This document shows positions 9,087-18,012 of a DNA stretch of 64,000 nucleotides, piece by piece. The position numbers and the translations under genes are program-made. The notes under the pieces are model-generated. The model saw only the letters and a program-made list of their open reading frames with translations, was not told the origin of the DNA and ran no database searches. The stretch covers positions 13,935 to 77,934 of the forward strand of contig CALCJD010000011.1 in the NCBI GenBank assembly GCA_937960895.1. The letters run 5' to 3'. Numbering within the stretch: the first letter of the stretch is position 1; the number at the start of each line of letters is the position of its first letter. Source of the DNA: an uncultured Spartobacteria bacterium (GTDB taxonomy: Bacteria; Verrucomicrobiota; Verrucomicrobiia; Chthoniobacterales; Terrimicrobiaceae).

Positions 9087-10129
9087 GGTGTCAATGCGGC
9101 TGAGGTTGGTACGGTGGTTGGGTACAGACGGTGAAAAACGTCGGCGGCGATCTCAAAGGACCGGAGCCGGGCGGCATGGTCGTAAATGTGGGCGGTGGCG
9201 ATGATTTCGTCCGCGCCCGTCTCCGCAAACAAGGCCTCAAAGCCGGCGCGCAGGCGGTCCGGTCCGCCCACGATGGACACCCGCGTCATGCGGGCCACCT
9301 GGGCTTCCTCGATGGGATTCCAGAGCCGGTCCATCGAATCGACCGGCGGCGGCATCTGCTGCGGACGGCCCCGGATGAGATTCAGGAACATCTGCTGCAG
9401 GGTGGTGAACAGGCGCTCCGCCTCCGCGTCGGTCTCCGCGGCAAAAACATTCACCCCGACGATGACATGCGGACGGTCCAGCGCCTCGGAGGGTTCGAAG
9501 CGGGTGCGGTAGATCTTCAGGGCCGTCGACAGAAGATCCGGCGCAAAATGGGACGCGAAGGCAAACGGGAGTCCCAGCCGTGCCGCCAGTTCGGCGCTGA
9601 AGGTGCTGGATCCGAGCAGATAGATCGGCACGTTGAGCCCCTCGCCCGGCACGGCTTTCGGCGCGGCGCCGCGATGGGGCGCCGGACGAAAGTAGCCCTG
9701 CAGTTCCAGCACGTCCTGCGGGAACGTCTCGCCATTGCTTCCGAGTCCGCGCCGGAGCGCCCTCGCGGTCAATTGGTCCCCGCCCGGCGCCCGGCCGAGG
9801 CCGAGATCGATGCGGCCGGGAAAAAACGACTCCAGCGTGCCGAACTGCTCGGCAATCACCAGCGGGGCATGGTTGGGCAGCATGATGCCGCCCGAACCGA
9901 CCCGGATGCGCGAAGTCACCGACGCGATCTGTCCGATGACCACCGCCGTCGCCGAACTGGCCACGCCGGGAATATTGTGGTGTTCCGCCACCCAATAGCG
10001 CTGATACCCCCAGGCTTCCGCATGACGGGCCAGGTCGAGCGAATTTCGGAAGGCCCCGGCCGCCGTGCCGCCCTGAGGGATCGGACACAGGTCGAGGACC
10101 GAAAGCCATTTCTCAGACGGCGCTTTCAT
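9083..10129 (-). CDS. Luciferase-like (LLM class) flavin-dependent oxidoreductase
   Basis: A 348-residue bacterial-luciferase-fold monooxygenase or oxidoreductase with an FMN/F420-type TIM barrel. The recognisable segments are YQRYWVAEHHN near the N-terminus and FFPGRIDLGLGRAPGG in the middle. I chose the ATG at 10129, because the longer open frame upstream is antisense-like sequence without family similarity. With this start it overlaps the end of nemA by 17 bp and the next gene by 4 bp. Substrate unknown; the single-component LLM family includes many uncharacterised members. Confidence 0.9.
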   Translation of the reverse strand: MKAPSEKWLSVLDLCPIPQGGTAAGAFRNSLDLARHAEAWGYQRYWVAEHHNIPGVASSATAVVIGQIASVTSRIRVGSGGIMLPNHAPLVIAEQFGTLESFFPGRIDLGLGRAPGGDQLTARALRRGLGSNGETFPQDVLELQGYFRPAPHRGAAPKAVPGEGLNVPIYLLGSSTFSAELAARLGLPFAFASHFAPDLLSTALKIYRTRFEPSEALDRPHVIVGVNVFAAETDAEAERLFTTLQQMFLNLIRGRPQQMPPPVDSMDRLWNPIEEAQVARMTRVSIVGGPDRLRAGFEALFAETGADEIIATAHIYDHAARLRSFEIAADVFHRLYPTTVPTSAALTP

Positions 10130-11183
10130 CGGGTTCGAGCGCAGGATAATCGGTGTATCCCTTCGCTCCGGGTGCATAAAACGTGTCCGGGTCCGCAGGA
10201 TTGAGGGGGGCTCCCGCGGCCAGGCGGGCCGGCAGGTCCGGGTTCGCAATGAACGGCACGCCGAAAGCCACGGCATCCGCCTCGCCCGCGGCGAGGACGG
10301 CGTTTCCCGTTTCCAGCGTGAATCCCTCGTTGGCCACATAGACGCCGCCGAAGGCCTTTTTCAATTCGGGGCCGATGCGCCCTTCGCCCAATTTTTCGCG
10401 GACACACAGGAACGCGATGCGGCGTCGGCCCAGTTCCTTCGCCACGTATCCAAAGGTGGCCGGCGGATTCGAGTCGCCCATGTCGTGCGCATCCCCGCGC
10501 GGCGCCAGATGCATGCCCACACGGTCGGCGCCCCAGACGGAAATCGCCGCATCGGTCACCTCCAGCAGGAGCCGCGCGCGGTTTTCGATCGGGCCGCCGT
10601 ATTCGTCCGTGCGCCGGTTGGTGGAATCCTGCAGAAACTGATCGAGCAGATAGCCGTTGGCGCCGTGAATCTCCACACCGTCAAACCCCGCCGCCTGGGC
10701 GTTTTCGGCGGCGCGCCGATAGGCTTCGACGATGCCGGGAATCTCGTCCCGCTCCAGGGCACGCGGCGTGACATATTCCTGCTTCGGACGCACCAGGCTC
10801 ACATGACCGGACGGACGCACCGCGCTCGGGGCGACCGGCAGTTCGCCGTTCAAATACAGCGGCGCGGAAATCCGACCGACATGCCAGAGCTGGAGCAAAA
10901 TTTTCCCGCCCGCCTCATGCACGGCCTGCGTCACAAGTTTCCAGCCCTCCACCTGCTCCTTCGACCAGATGCCGGGTGTGTCCGGATACCCCACACCCTG
11001 CGGACTCACCGACGTCGCCTCGCTGAGGATCAAGCCGGCGGAGGCGCGCTGACGGTAATACTCCGCCATCAGCGCGTTGGGAATGCCGTCCTTGGCCCGG
11101 CACCGCGTCAACGGCGCCATAAAAATGCGGTTCGGGAGCGTCCACGGCCCCACGGTGATCGGATCAAACAAGGTTGGTGTCAT
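10113..11183 (-). CDS. nemA: Old Yellow Enzyme family alkene reductase
   Basis: A 356-residue FMN-dependent ene-reductase that reduces activated C=C bonds (N-ethylmaleimide, quinones, nitro compounds) with NADPH. It has the N-terminal barrel start PNRIFMAPLTRCRA, the substrate-binding HGANGYLLDQFLQD, and RRTDEYGG. Length equals NemA/XenB. It is the first structural gene after the TetR gene, and a TetR-type operator lies 17 bp before its start codon. The tetR-nemA pair resembles E. coli nemR-nemA, so the symbol is used by analogy. Confidence 0.9.
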   Translation of the reverse strand: MTPTLFDPITVGPWTLPNRIFMAPLTRCRAKDGIPNALMAEYYRQRASAGLILSEATSVSPQGVGYPDTPGIWSKEQVEGWKLVTQAVHEAGGKILLQLWHVGRISAPLYLNGELPVAPSAVRPSGHVSLVRPKQEYVTPRALERDEIPGIVEAYRRAAENAQAAGFDGVEIHGANGYLLDQFLQDSTNRRTDEYGGPIENRARLLLEVTDAAISVWGADRVGMHLAPRGDAHDMGDSNPPATFGYVAKELGRRRIAFLCVREKLGEGRIGPELKKAFGGVYVANEGFTLETGNAVLAAGEADAVAFGVPFIANPDLPARLAAGAPLNPADPDTFYAPGAKGYTDYPALEPDESAV

Positions 11184-11200
11184 AAATTCGCATATCCAAA

Positions 11201-11216
11201 TTGACCGGTCGGTAAA
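11201..11216. promoter_or_regulatory. Putative TetR operator upstream of nemA
   Basis: TTGACCGGTCGGTAAA is an imperfect palindrome 17 bp before the nemA ATG. It differs in one base from the site before the tetR gene. Near-identical sites at both starts strongly suggest binding by the encoded repressor. Confidence 0.75.
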
Positions 11217-11238
11217 GAAGCTGTTCCAAGAAAACCCC

Positions 11239-11850
11239 TTACGTCACCGCCGTCTCCTCGCGAACCTCCAGCAGCCGGTGCAGGCTTTTGTGGAGGTCTT
11301 CGAGCGGGGTCAGTTCATTGAGAATTTTGGCCTGGAGAAGGGCGCCCTGAAACAGGGAAAAAACCCGCTCGGCCGCCTCCCGGGCGTCTCCCGACGCCAC
11401 GATCCCCTCGGCCTGGGCGTCGCGGATGGCGGATTCGAAATACCGGACGTACCGCCCCACGATCTCCGCGGCCTTGGCACGGATGGTCTCCTCCTGCGTG
11501 CTGAGTTCCGCGCCGAGGGTCATCATCGGACAGCCGAGGATTTTGCCGTGGGTGGCCAGGGTCTGGCGCTGGCACTCAAGGACATTTTGGCAATAACGCT
11601 CCAGACGTTTGAGCGGCGGCAACTGGGGGGAAAAAATCGCGTCGAGGTCCGGCTGTTTGGCTTTCCAGTCGGCCTCCATGGCGGCCACGGTGAGATCGGC
11701 CTTGGACGGGAAGAAATGGTAAAAACTGCCCTTTTTAACCTCCGCCTTGCGGCAGATGTCGTCCACACTCACCGCGCCGTAACTGCTCTCCCAAATGAGC
11801 TCCATCGCCGTGCGGAGCAGGCGGCATTTGGATTCACATTCCGGGCGCAT
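11239..11850 (-). CDS. TetR/AcrR family repressor, NemR-like
   Basis: A 203-residue transcription factor. The N-terminal helix-turn-helix covers about 26-55 (VDDICRKAEVKKGSFYHFF), and the C-terminal part is helical. Cys107 in KILGCPMM falls where NemR carries its redox-sensing Cys106; this correspondence is my inference. It heads the redox operon, 55 bp before nemA, with its own operator 13 bp before the start codon. It probably represses itself and the operon until quinones, aldehydes or other electrophiles modify or bind it. Confidence 0.92.
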   Translation of the reverse strand: MRPECESKCRLLRTAMELIWESSYGAVSVDDICRKAEVKKGSFYHFFPSKADLTVAAMEADWKAKQPDLDAIFSPQLPPLKRLERYCQNVLECQRQTLATHGKILGCPMMTLGAELSTQEETIRAKAAEIVGRYVRYFESAIRDAQAEGIVASGDAREAAERVFSLFQGALLQAKILNELTPLEDLHKSLHRLLEVREETAVT

Positions 11851-11863
11851 AAATCCAAATTAG

Positions 11864-11879
11864 TTGACCGGTCGGTCAA
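11864..11879. promoter_or_regulatory. Putative TetR operator upstream of the tetR gene
   Basis: TTGACCGGTCGGTCAA is a near-perfect palindrome (7 of 8 positions symmetric) 13 bp before the tetR start. It lies in the 175-bp region shared with the divergent SBF transporter gene, so that gene might also respond. Confidence 0.78.
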
Positions 11880-12025
11880 GTCAAGGGAAATTTTCCGTCC
11901 GGTCGGGGACCCGGGAGCCGAGAGGAACCGTCCGAGGGCGGTACGCCGACGAAGAAGAGACTGGTCCGGGGAAGGAATTCGGGGGATGGTGGCGGTTTCC
12001 GCGGGATCGTCCCGCTTTCCATGAG

Positions 12026-13036
12026 ATGACAAGCAAAGTTCACTGGATCCGCAGCAACGGCTTTCTTCTGGGCCTCGGCCTGGTGGTGGTCCTTGCCTTT
12101 CTTTTTCCCGAGCCGGGCGCCCGCGACGGATGGATGCATGCCGAGGTGGTCAACAATTTCGGCATTGCGCTCATTCTTTTCCTGCAGGGTCTTTCGCTGG
12201 CCTTTGAAAAGGTGCGTTCCGGCGCCGGCAACTGGCGGCTGCACACCATCATTCAGGTTTTCACCTTTGTGGTGTTTCCGATCATCGGCATGCTGATGGA
12301 CGCGATCATTCCGCGCCTTTGGCCCGCCGAGCCGCTGGCCCTGCGTCAGGGCATCCTTTTTCTCTGTGTGCTGCCTTCGACCGTTTCCACGTCGGTCGTC
12401 TTCACGGCGGTCGCCCGCGGCAACACGCCGGGGGCGCTGTTCAACGCGGCCTTTTCGAACATCATTGGCGTGCTCCTCACCCCGGTGCTGGTGCAGCTGC
12501 TCATGCAGAAGACGGGCAGCAGCGCGCCCTTCCTGCCGTTGCTGGGCAAGATTGTTCTGCTCACCCTTGTGCCCTTTGCCGCCGGAATGCTGCTGCGGCC
12601 GGTGGTGAAACACTGGGTCGACACCCACAAGGCCTGGACGACCCGGCTGAGCAATGCGGTGATCCTGTTCATCGTCTACACCGCCTTCTGTGATTCCGTG
12701 ACCGGACAGATCTGGCAGCGCTACGGACTGGGGCTCACCGGGGTCATTTTCCTGATCGCGGCCGGGCTGTTCGCGGTGATCTCCTTCCTCGTCCTCGGCA
12801 CCAACCGAGTGCTGGGGCTTTCCCGGGAGGATGCCATCGCGTCGTATTTTTGTTCCGTGAAAAAAACCCTCGCGATGGGTGTGCCCCTGGCGATGCTCAT
12901 TTTCGGCGAAAACGCCGACGTGTCCCTCATCCTGCTGCCGATCATGTTTTATCATCCGATGCAGCTGCTGGTGAACGGCATCCTCGCCAATCACTGGGGC
13001 CGGCAGGCGCACGGGCACTCCCACACGCACGGATGA
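12026..13036 (+). CDS. Bile acid:sodium symporter family (SBF/YfeH-like) transporter
   Basis: A 336-residue inner-membrane protein with about ten hydrophobic segments, from LGLGLVVVLAFLF to LILLPIMFYHPMQ. It belongs to the SBF-like group (YfeH/SLC10A7 type). The start is the ATG at 12026, where transporter similarity begins; the longer upstream frame is polar and uninformative. A 6-bp hairpin (GCGGGA-tcg-TCCCGC, 12001-12015) lies just before the start and could mask initiation. The C-terminus is His-rich (HGHSHTHG). It is divergent from the tetR gene. Substrate unknown. Confidence 0.9.
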   Translation: MTSKVHWIRSNGFLLGLGLVVVLAFLFPEPGARDGWMHAEVVNNFGIALILFLQGLSLAFEKVRSGAGNWRLHTIIQVFTFVVFPIIGMLMDAIIPRLWPAEPLALRQGILFLCVLPSTVSTSVVFTAVARGNTPGALFNAAFSNIIGVLLTPVLVQLLMQKTGSSAPFLPLLGKIVLLTLVPFAAGMLLRPVVKHWVDTHKAWTTRLSNAVILFIVYTAFCDSVTGQIWQRYGLGLTGVIFLIAAGLFAVISFLVLGTNRVLGLSREDAIASYFCSVKKTLAMGVPLAMLIFGENADVSLILLPIMFYHPMQLLVNGILANHWGRQAHGHSHTHG

Positions 13037-13092
13037 GTTTCTCCCCGCCCGCGCCCGCCCGAAGCCGGGAACGGGGGCGCGGACATGTTTCG

Positions 13093-13123
13093 CGCCGATG
13101 ACCGGCCGGCCCGGTCATCGGCG
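13093..13123. terminator. Bidirectional terminator between the SBF gene and purL
   Basis: A 13-bp GC-rich perfect stem with core CCGATGACCGG/CCGGTCATCGG and a 5-nt loop lies between two convergent genes. It has no T-run. Its position suggests it limits read-through in both directions. Confidence 0.65.
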
Positions 13124-13132
13124 GGACCGGAC

Positions 13133-15361
13133 TCAGGCCATCAGATTGCCGATCGTATTCGCCCACGCGTCGTGGAGCGTCGGGATGTCCCATTCGAAGG
13201 TCGTGCCGTCGGCCTTGACGATGAAGCCCGGTCCGGCGGTGACCGTGCCGAGCACACGAACGGGAACGCCGTGCTTTTCGATCAGGGTCCTGGCCGCCCC
13301 GACATTTTCCGCCTTCACGGAAACGACCACGCGGGATTGCGACTCGTTGAAGAGAAGCACCTCGGGGCTGAGTCCGGTGGTGCCGAAATCGATGTCGGCG
13401 CCCAACTGCGGTTCGGCGGAGAGGCAGCATTCGGCCAGGGCGACGCCCAGACCGCCTTCAGAGCAATCGTGCGCGCTGGCGATGAGGCCCGCCCGGATGG
13501 CGGCGCGGAGACCTTCGTGAAGCGCCTTTTCCCTGGCGTAGTCGAGTTTCGGCGGCGCACCGGCCTTGCGTCCATGCAGCACCTTGAGGAAATGGGAGGC
13601 CCCGAGTTCGTCGCCGAGTTCGCCGAGGAGCAGGATGGTGTCACCGGCCTGCTTGAAGGCCTGGGTGGTGACGTGGGCGGGATCCTCGATGAGGCCGACC
13701 ATGCCCACGGTGGGCGTGGGGTCGATGGCTCCGGCGGGATTTTGATTGTAGAGGCTCACATTGCCGCCGGTGACCGGGGTGGAAAATTCGCGGCAGGCCT
13801 CGGCCATGCCTTCCACGGCCTCGCGGAGCTGGAGGAAGTTTTCCGGATTGTGCGGATTGCCGAAGTTCAGGTTGTCGGTGACCGCGAGGGGCACCGCACC
13901 GGAGCAGGCGAGGTTGCGGGCGGCCTCCGCGACGGCGATGCGGGCACCTTCGCGCGGATCCTGTTTGCAATAAATGGCGTTGCAGTCCGAGGTGGCCGCC
14001 AGGATGCGATTGGCTTCCCGAACCACAAAAACGGCCGCGTCGGAGCCCGGAAGCACGGTCGCGCCGAGGCGGACCATGTGGTCGTATTGCCGCCAGACCC
14101 AGCGTTTGCTGGCGATACTGGGATCGGCCAAGAGCCGCGGCAGCGCGGCCGGAACGTACACCGGGGCCAGCGAGGAAAGGTCGAGCGGCTCGGGGGTCTT
14201 TTTCTCCGCGTATTCGCGGTGGTACACCGGCGCCTCGTCGGCAAGGGCGCGGGCGGGAATTTCCACCACGGTCACCCCGTTGTTCTTCACGCGCATGAAT
14301 CCGTCGTCCTTCACCTCGCCGATCTGCGCGTAGGGCAGGTCCCATTTTTCGAAGATTTCCTTCACCTTGGACTCCTGACCCTTCTTCACGATGACGAGCA
14401 TGCGCTCCTGGGATTCGCTGAGGAGGATTTCGTAGGGGGTCATGCCCGTCTCGCGCTTGGGCACGAGGGCGAGGTCGATCTCGACGCCGGTACCTCCGCG
14501 GCTGGCGGTTTCGCAGGTCGAGCAGGTCAGGCCGGCCGCACCCATGTCCTGGATGCCGGCCACGCAGCCGCTGGCAAGAAGCTCGAGGCAGGCCTCGAGA
14601 AGGAGCTTTTCGCGGAAGGGATCGCCGACCTGCACGGCCGGGCGGTCCTCCTTCGATTCCTCGGTGAGGTCGCGCGAGGCAAAGGCGGCGCCGGCGAGGC
14701 CGTCCCGGCCGGTCTCGGCGCCGACATAAAACACGGGGTTGCCCACCCCGACCGCCCCGCCGCGGGCAATCTGGTCGTGGCGCAGGACGCCGAGGCAGAA
14801 GACGTTCACCAGCGGATTGCCGGAATAGGATTCGTCAAAATACACCTCGCCGCCGATGGTGGGGATGCCGATGCAGTTGCCGTAATGCGAGATGCCGCTC
14901 ACCACCCCGGCAAAAAGCCGGCGGTTGGTCCGGGCCTCGGGGGTGTCGCCCTCGATGGGGCCGAAGCGCAGGGAATTGAGGCTGAAAACGGGGCGCGCGC
15001 CCATCGTGAAGATGTCGCGAATGATGCCGCCCACGCCCGTCGCCGCGCCCTGGAAGGGCTCGATGGCGCTCGGGTGGTTGTGGCTCTCCATTTTGAAGGC
15101 CACCGCCCAGCCGCCGCCGATGTCGATCACGCCGGCGTTTTCCTCACCCGCCTTGACGAGAACCTTTTCGCCGGTGGTGGGGAATTTTTTCAGCTCGGGC
15201 CGCGAGTTTTTGTACGAGCAGTGCTCGCTCCACATGACGGAAAAAACGCCCAGCTCGGTGAAGTTCGGTTCGCGCCCGAGAATGGCAAGGATGCGCTCGT
15301 ATTCCTCGGGCGTGATGCCGTGCTTGGCGATGAGTTCGGGAGTGATGGCGGGATCGGACAT
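13133..15361 (-). CDS. purL: Phosphoribosylformylglycinamidine synthase subunit PurL
   Basis: A 742-residue small-type PurL that makes FGAM from FGAR, ATP and the ammonia delivered by PurQ. I used the ATG at 15361 (MSDPAITPEL); the longer frame before it lies inside purQ. Family landmarks are SVMWSEHCSYKNSR, the Gly-rich GGGWAVAFKMESHNHPS and GAAGLTCSTCE. The gene starts 2 bp after the purQ stop, as part of purS-purQ-purL. The three products form the PurLQS complex, in contrast to the fused PurL of Proteobacteria. Confidence 0.97.
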   Translation of the reverse strand: MSDPAITPELIAKHGITPEEYERILAILGREPNFTELGVFSVMWSEHCSYKNSRPELKKFPTTGEKVLVKAGEENAGVIDIGGGWAVAFKMESHNHPSAIEPFQGAATGVGGIIRDIFTMGARPVFSLNSLRFGPIEGDTPEARTNRRLFAGVVSGISHYGNCIGIPTIGGEVYFDESYSGNPLVNVFCLGVLRHDQIARGGAVGVGNPVFYVGAETGRDGLAGAAFASRDLTEESKEDRPAVQVGDPFREKLLLEACLELLASGCVAGIQDMGAAGLTCSTCETASRGGTGVEIDLALVPKRETGMTPYEILLSESQERMLVIVKKGQESKVKEIFEKWDLPYAQIGEVKDDGFMRVKNNGVTVVEIPARALADEAPVYHREYAEKKTPEPLDLSSLAPVYVPAALPRLLADPSIASKRWVWRQYDHMVRLGATVLPGSDAAVFVVREANRILAATSDCNAIYCKQDPREGARIAVAEAARNLACSGAVPLAVTDNLNFGNPHNPENFLQLREAVEGMAEACREFSTPVTGGNVSLYNQNPAGAIDPTPTVGMVGLIEDPAHVTTQAFKQAGDTILLLGELGDELGASHFLKVLHGRKAGAPPKLDYAREKALHEGLRAAIRAGLIASAHDCSEGGLGVALAECCLSAEPQLGADIDFGTTGLSPEVLLFNESQSRVVVSVKAENVGAARTLIEKHGVPVRVLGTVTAGPGFIVKADGTTFEWDIPTLHDAWANTIGNLMA

Positions 15362-15363
15362 GA

Positions 15364-16047
15364 TCAGACGGAGAGCAGGCTTTGGAAGATGGCGCGGCCG
15401 TCGGTGCTGCCGAGAAGGGCGTCGCAGGCGCGCTCGGGGTGGGGCATGAGGCCAAACACATTGCCGGCCTCGTTGCAGATGCCGGCGATGTTGTTCCGGG
15501 AGCCGTTCGGATTCGCCTCGGGAGTCACCTCGCCGCGGGCATTGCAATACCGGACCAGCACGCGGTTTTCGGCCTCGAGTTTTTCGATGGTGGCGTCGTC
15601 GGCGAAATAACACCCCTCGCCGTGCGCAATGGGAATGCGCAGCACGTCGCCCTGGGAGAGCGTGCGGGTGAAGCGGGTCGAGGCATTCTCCACCCGCAGG
15701 TGCACATGCTCGCAGATGAAATGCAGGTCGCGGTTGCGCACCAGCGCACCCGGCAGGAGGTGGGATTCGCAGAGGATCTGGAAGCCGTTGCAGATGCCGA
15801 TCACCGGACCGCCCTCGGCGGCGAATTTTTTCACGGCGGCCATGATGGGCGAAAAACGCGCGATGGCGCCGCAGCGCAGATAGTCCCCGTAGGAAAACCC
15901 TCCGGGCACCACCACGACGTCAAATCCGGCGAGCGAGGAATCCTTGTGCCACACATAATCGGCGGAGGCCCCCTCAAACGTCTGCAGGGCGCGGAGGCAA
16001 TCCTGGTCGCAATTGGACCCCGGGAAGCGAATGACGGCAAATTTCAT
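15364..16047 (-). CDS. purQ: Phosphoribosylformylglycinamidine synthase subunit PurQ
   Basis: A 227-residue class I glutamine amidotransferase that releases ammonia for PurL. Nucleophile Cys86 is in VIGICNGFQ, and the His203/Glu205 pair is in MPHPERACD. It lies between purS and purL with very short gaps, so the three subunits are probably made together. Confidence 0.97.
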   Translation of the reverse strand: MKFAVIRFPGSNCDQDCLRALQTFEGASADYVWHKDSSLAGFDVVVVPGGFSYGDYLRCGAIARFSPIMAAVKKFAAEGGPVIGICNGFQILCESHLLPGALVRNRDLHFICEHVHLRVENASTRFTRTLSQGDVLRIPIAHGEGCYFADDATIEKLEAENRVLVRYCNARGEVTPEANPNGSRNNIAGICNEAGNVFGLMPHPERACDALLGSTDGRAIFQSLLSV

Positions 16048-16071
16048 GGAGAAAGGGAGAACCCGGGTTTC

Positions 16072-16302
16072 TCAGAGAATCTGGATCGAATAATCCTCAA
16101 TGACGGGGTTGGAGAGCAGGTCGCGGGCGATTTCGTGCAGTTTCGCCTCATCGGGGGCGGAGGGAAACTCGATTTCGATGGACTTGCCCACGCGCACGCG
16201 GCCCACGGATTCCAGGCCGAGGTGTTTCATGGCCTCGGCGGTGGCGGCCCCCTGCGGGTCGAGCACGGAAGGTTTTGGCATCACGGTAACGATGGCTTTC
16301 AT
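16072..16302 (-). CDS. purS: Phosphoribosylformylglycinamidine synthase subunit PurS
   Basis: A 76-residue subunit that bridges PurL and PurQ. I chose the ATG at 16302, which gives MKAIVTVMPKPSVLDPQG, a typical PurS start; the longer frame is extra sequence in the lnt-purS spacer. GRVRVGKSIEI is characteristic. It lies 41 bp after lnt and 24 bp before purQ. Confidence 0.95.
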   Translation of the reverse strand: MKAIVTVMPKPSVLDPQGAATAEAMKHLGLESVGRVRVGKSIEIEFPSAPDEAKLHEIARDLLSNPVIEDYSIQIL

Positions 16303-16343
16303 TCGATGAGAATTTCGTGTCCGCGGCCCGCGGACAAGCGGAT

Positions 16344-17915
16344 TTATGATTTGCGACGGCGATAGACCTCCACGCCGCATCCGAGGGCGGCGATCCCCAG
16401 ACAGGCCATGGAAAAAATTTCGCCGTGGCGGGTGTAGAAGGTTTTTTTGGGGGTCACGGGAACATTGACCTGACCGATGAGCACGCCCTCGAAAAACGTG
16501 CTGCCGGCCTCGTTTTTGAGGATGTTGGTCGGACGGCCGAAACGGTCGATGATGCCGGTCACGCCCGTATTGGCCGCGCGCACCATGGGGAGTTTGGTTT
16601 CGGCGCAGCGGAAGATGGCATGGTTGAAATGCTGCCGGGAACCCGCGCTGTCGAGGAACCAGCCGTCATTGGTCACGGTCACAAACAACTGCGCCCCCAG
16701 GTCCGCGAACCGGCGGGCCAGGTCCCCCAGCGTGTCCTCGAAGCAGATGAGCGGACCGACCTTCACCGGCTTGTGCGCCATGTCGAGGAGTTGGGGACCC
16801 GGACCGAACTGGAAATCGTCCGGCACGAGGTCGCCGACAATCATGGCAAAAAGCGGAAATGAATCGCGCAGGGGCACATATTCCCCGAAGGGCACAAGGT
16901 GCACCTTGCGGTAGATGGCATACTTGCCGCCCCGTTCGGTGAGCATGGCGGCGGCGTTGTAATCGCCGAAGACCGTGCCAAACAGGAAATCCCCCTCGTG
17001 TTTTTCGGCGATGCCGCGGACGGCGTCCCAGTTTTTCTGATCGGCGAAGGCGGGTCGCGGCGTGGCCGCCTCCGGCCAGATGAGCAGGTCGGGCTTCATG
17101 GCAAGGGCGGTCTCCGAGAGGCGGACGTGTTTTTCGAGAATGGCCTCCTCGTTGACCAGGTCGCGCTTCTCATCCACCGGCACGTTGCCCTGCACCGCGG
17201 CCACGCTGAGAGGCAGGGATTCCTCCGGCTTGGCGAAGAGCTGACGGACCCCGTAGCCGAAAACCACCGCCACGAGCGCCACGGTGAGGCTGAAATCGTA
17301 ATGCGGACGCAGGGCGTGGCGGCCGATCTCCATTTTCAGGCGTTTGGCCGTGATGACGATCATCACGTTGACCATCACGAGGAGAAACGACAGCCCGCCC
17401 ACGCCGGTGATGTCCACGATCTGAATCAGGGCAAGGTTGTCGTGCAGGGCGATGCCGAGGGAATTCCAGGAAAAACCGGTGAAAAGCTCCCCGCGCACCC
17501 ATTCCAGTCCGGTCCACAGCGCCGCCGAAAGCGACGCGACGCGCAGGTTGTTCCAGGATTTCAGCCAGACGGGTTTGGCTTCATACGGGGACTGGCGCGG
17601 ACGCAGCAGGACGCCGGTGATGACCGCCCACAGCGCCGGATAGACGGCCAGGTAGGCCGACAGGGCAAACCAGCCGAGGGCCGTCACGGTGGTGAGCCAG
17701 TGCAGGCTGCCGAGGAAATAGGCCAGACCGGTCACGTAGCCGAGGAGGAGCTGACGCCAGTCCTCGTGTTTCTGCCAGGGTTCGGAAAACCAGAGGGCGG
17801 CCAGCAGCGGGGTGAGGGCAAACCAGGCAAAGCCGCCCTGATCCACCGGCGCAAAACACAGCGCCAGCATCAAACCGCTCGCGAGCGCACACAACCATGG
17901 CCAGAGTTTTTTCAT
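16344..17915 (-). CDS. lnt: Apolipoprotein N-acyltransferase
   Basis: A 523-residue inner-membrane enzyme that adds the third acyl chain to lipoproteins. About six hydrophobic segments at the N-terminus precede a periplasmic nitrilase-like domain. Catalytic residues are visible as Glu in LIWPEAATP, Lys in the YRKVHLVPFGEY region and Cys in PLICFEDTLGD. A last membrane segment follows near the C-terminus. The start at 17915 (MKKLWPWLCAL) was preferred over one 13 codons upstream. It is the first gene of a minus-strand run into purSQL and diverges from aguB. A full Gram-negative lipoprotein pathway is implied. Confidence 0.95.
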   Translation of the reverse strand: MKKLWPWLCALASGLMLALCFAPVDQGGFAWFALTPLLAALWFSEPWQKHEDWRQLLLGYVTGLAYFLGSLHWLTTVTALGWFALSAYLAVYPALWAVITGVLLRPRQSPYEAKPVWLKSWNNLRVASLSAALWTGLEWVRGELFTGFSWNSLGIALHDNLALIQIVDITGVGGLSFLLVMVNVMIVITAKRLKMEIGRHALRPHYDFSLTVALVAVVFGYGVRQLFAKPEESLPLSVAAVQGNVPVDEKRDLVNEEAILEKHVRLSETALAMKPDLLIWPEAATPRPAFADQKNWDAVRGIAEKHEGDFLFGTVFGDYNAAAMLTERGGKYAIYRKVHLVPFGEYVPLRDSFPLFAMIVGDLVPDDFQFGPGPQLLDMAHKPVKVGPLICFEDTLGDLARRFADLGAQLFVTVTNDGWFLDSAGSRQHFNHAIFRCAETKLPMVRAANTGVTGIIDRFGRPTNILKNEAGSTFFEGVLIGQVNVPVTPKKTFYTRHGEIFSMACLGIAALGCGVEVYRRRKS

Positions 17916-18012
17916 CGAGCAGGAAAGCAAACACGGCGCGCGGCGCGGCGCCAAGGTGTTTTCCCCAGGAAAATCAGTGGATTCCCGGAAGGTCCTGGTT
18001 TAGTTCATCGCC

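Noticed and set aside
9083..11183. LLM flavoenzyme and Old Yellow Enzyme as part of a luminescence or secondary-metabolite cluster
   Set aside because: No luxAB partner, fatty-acid reductase or biosynthetic core enzyme is present. The operon consists of reductases under a TetR repressor.
13085..15610. 841-codon plus-strand frame opposite purL
   Set aside because: Antisense shadow; PurL motifs are intact on the minus strand.
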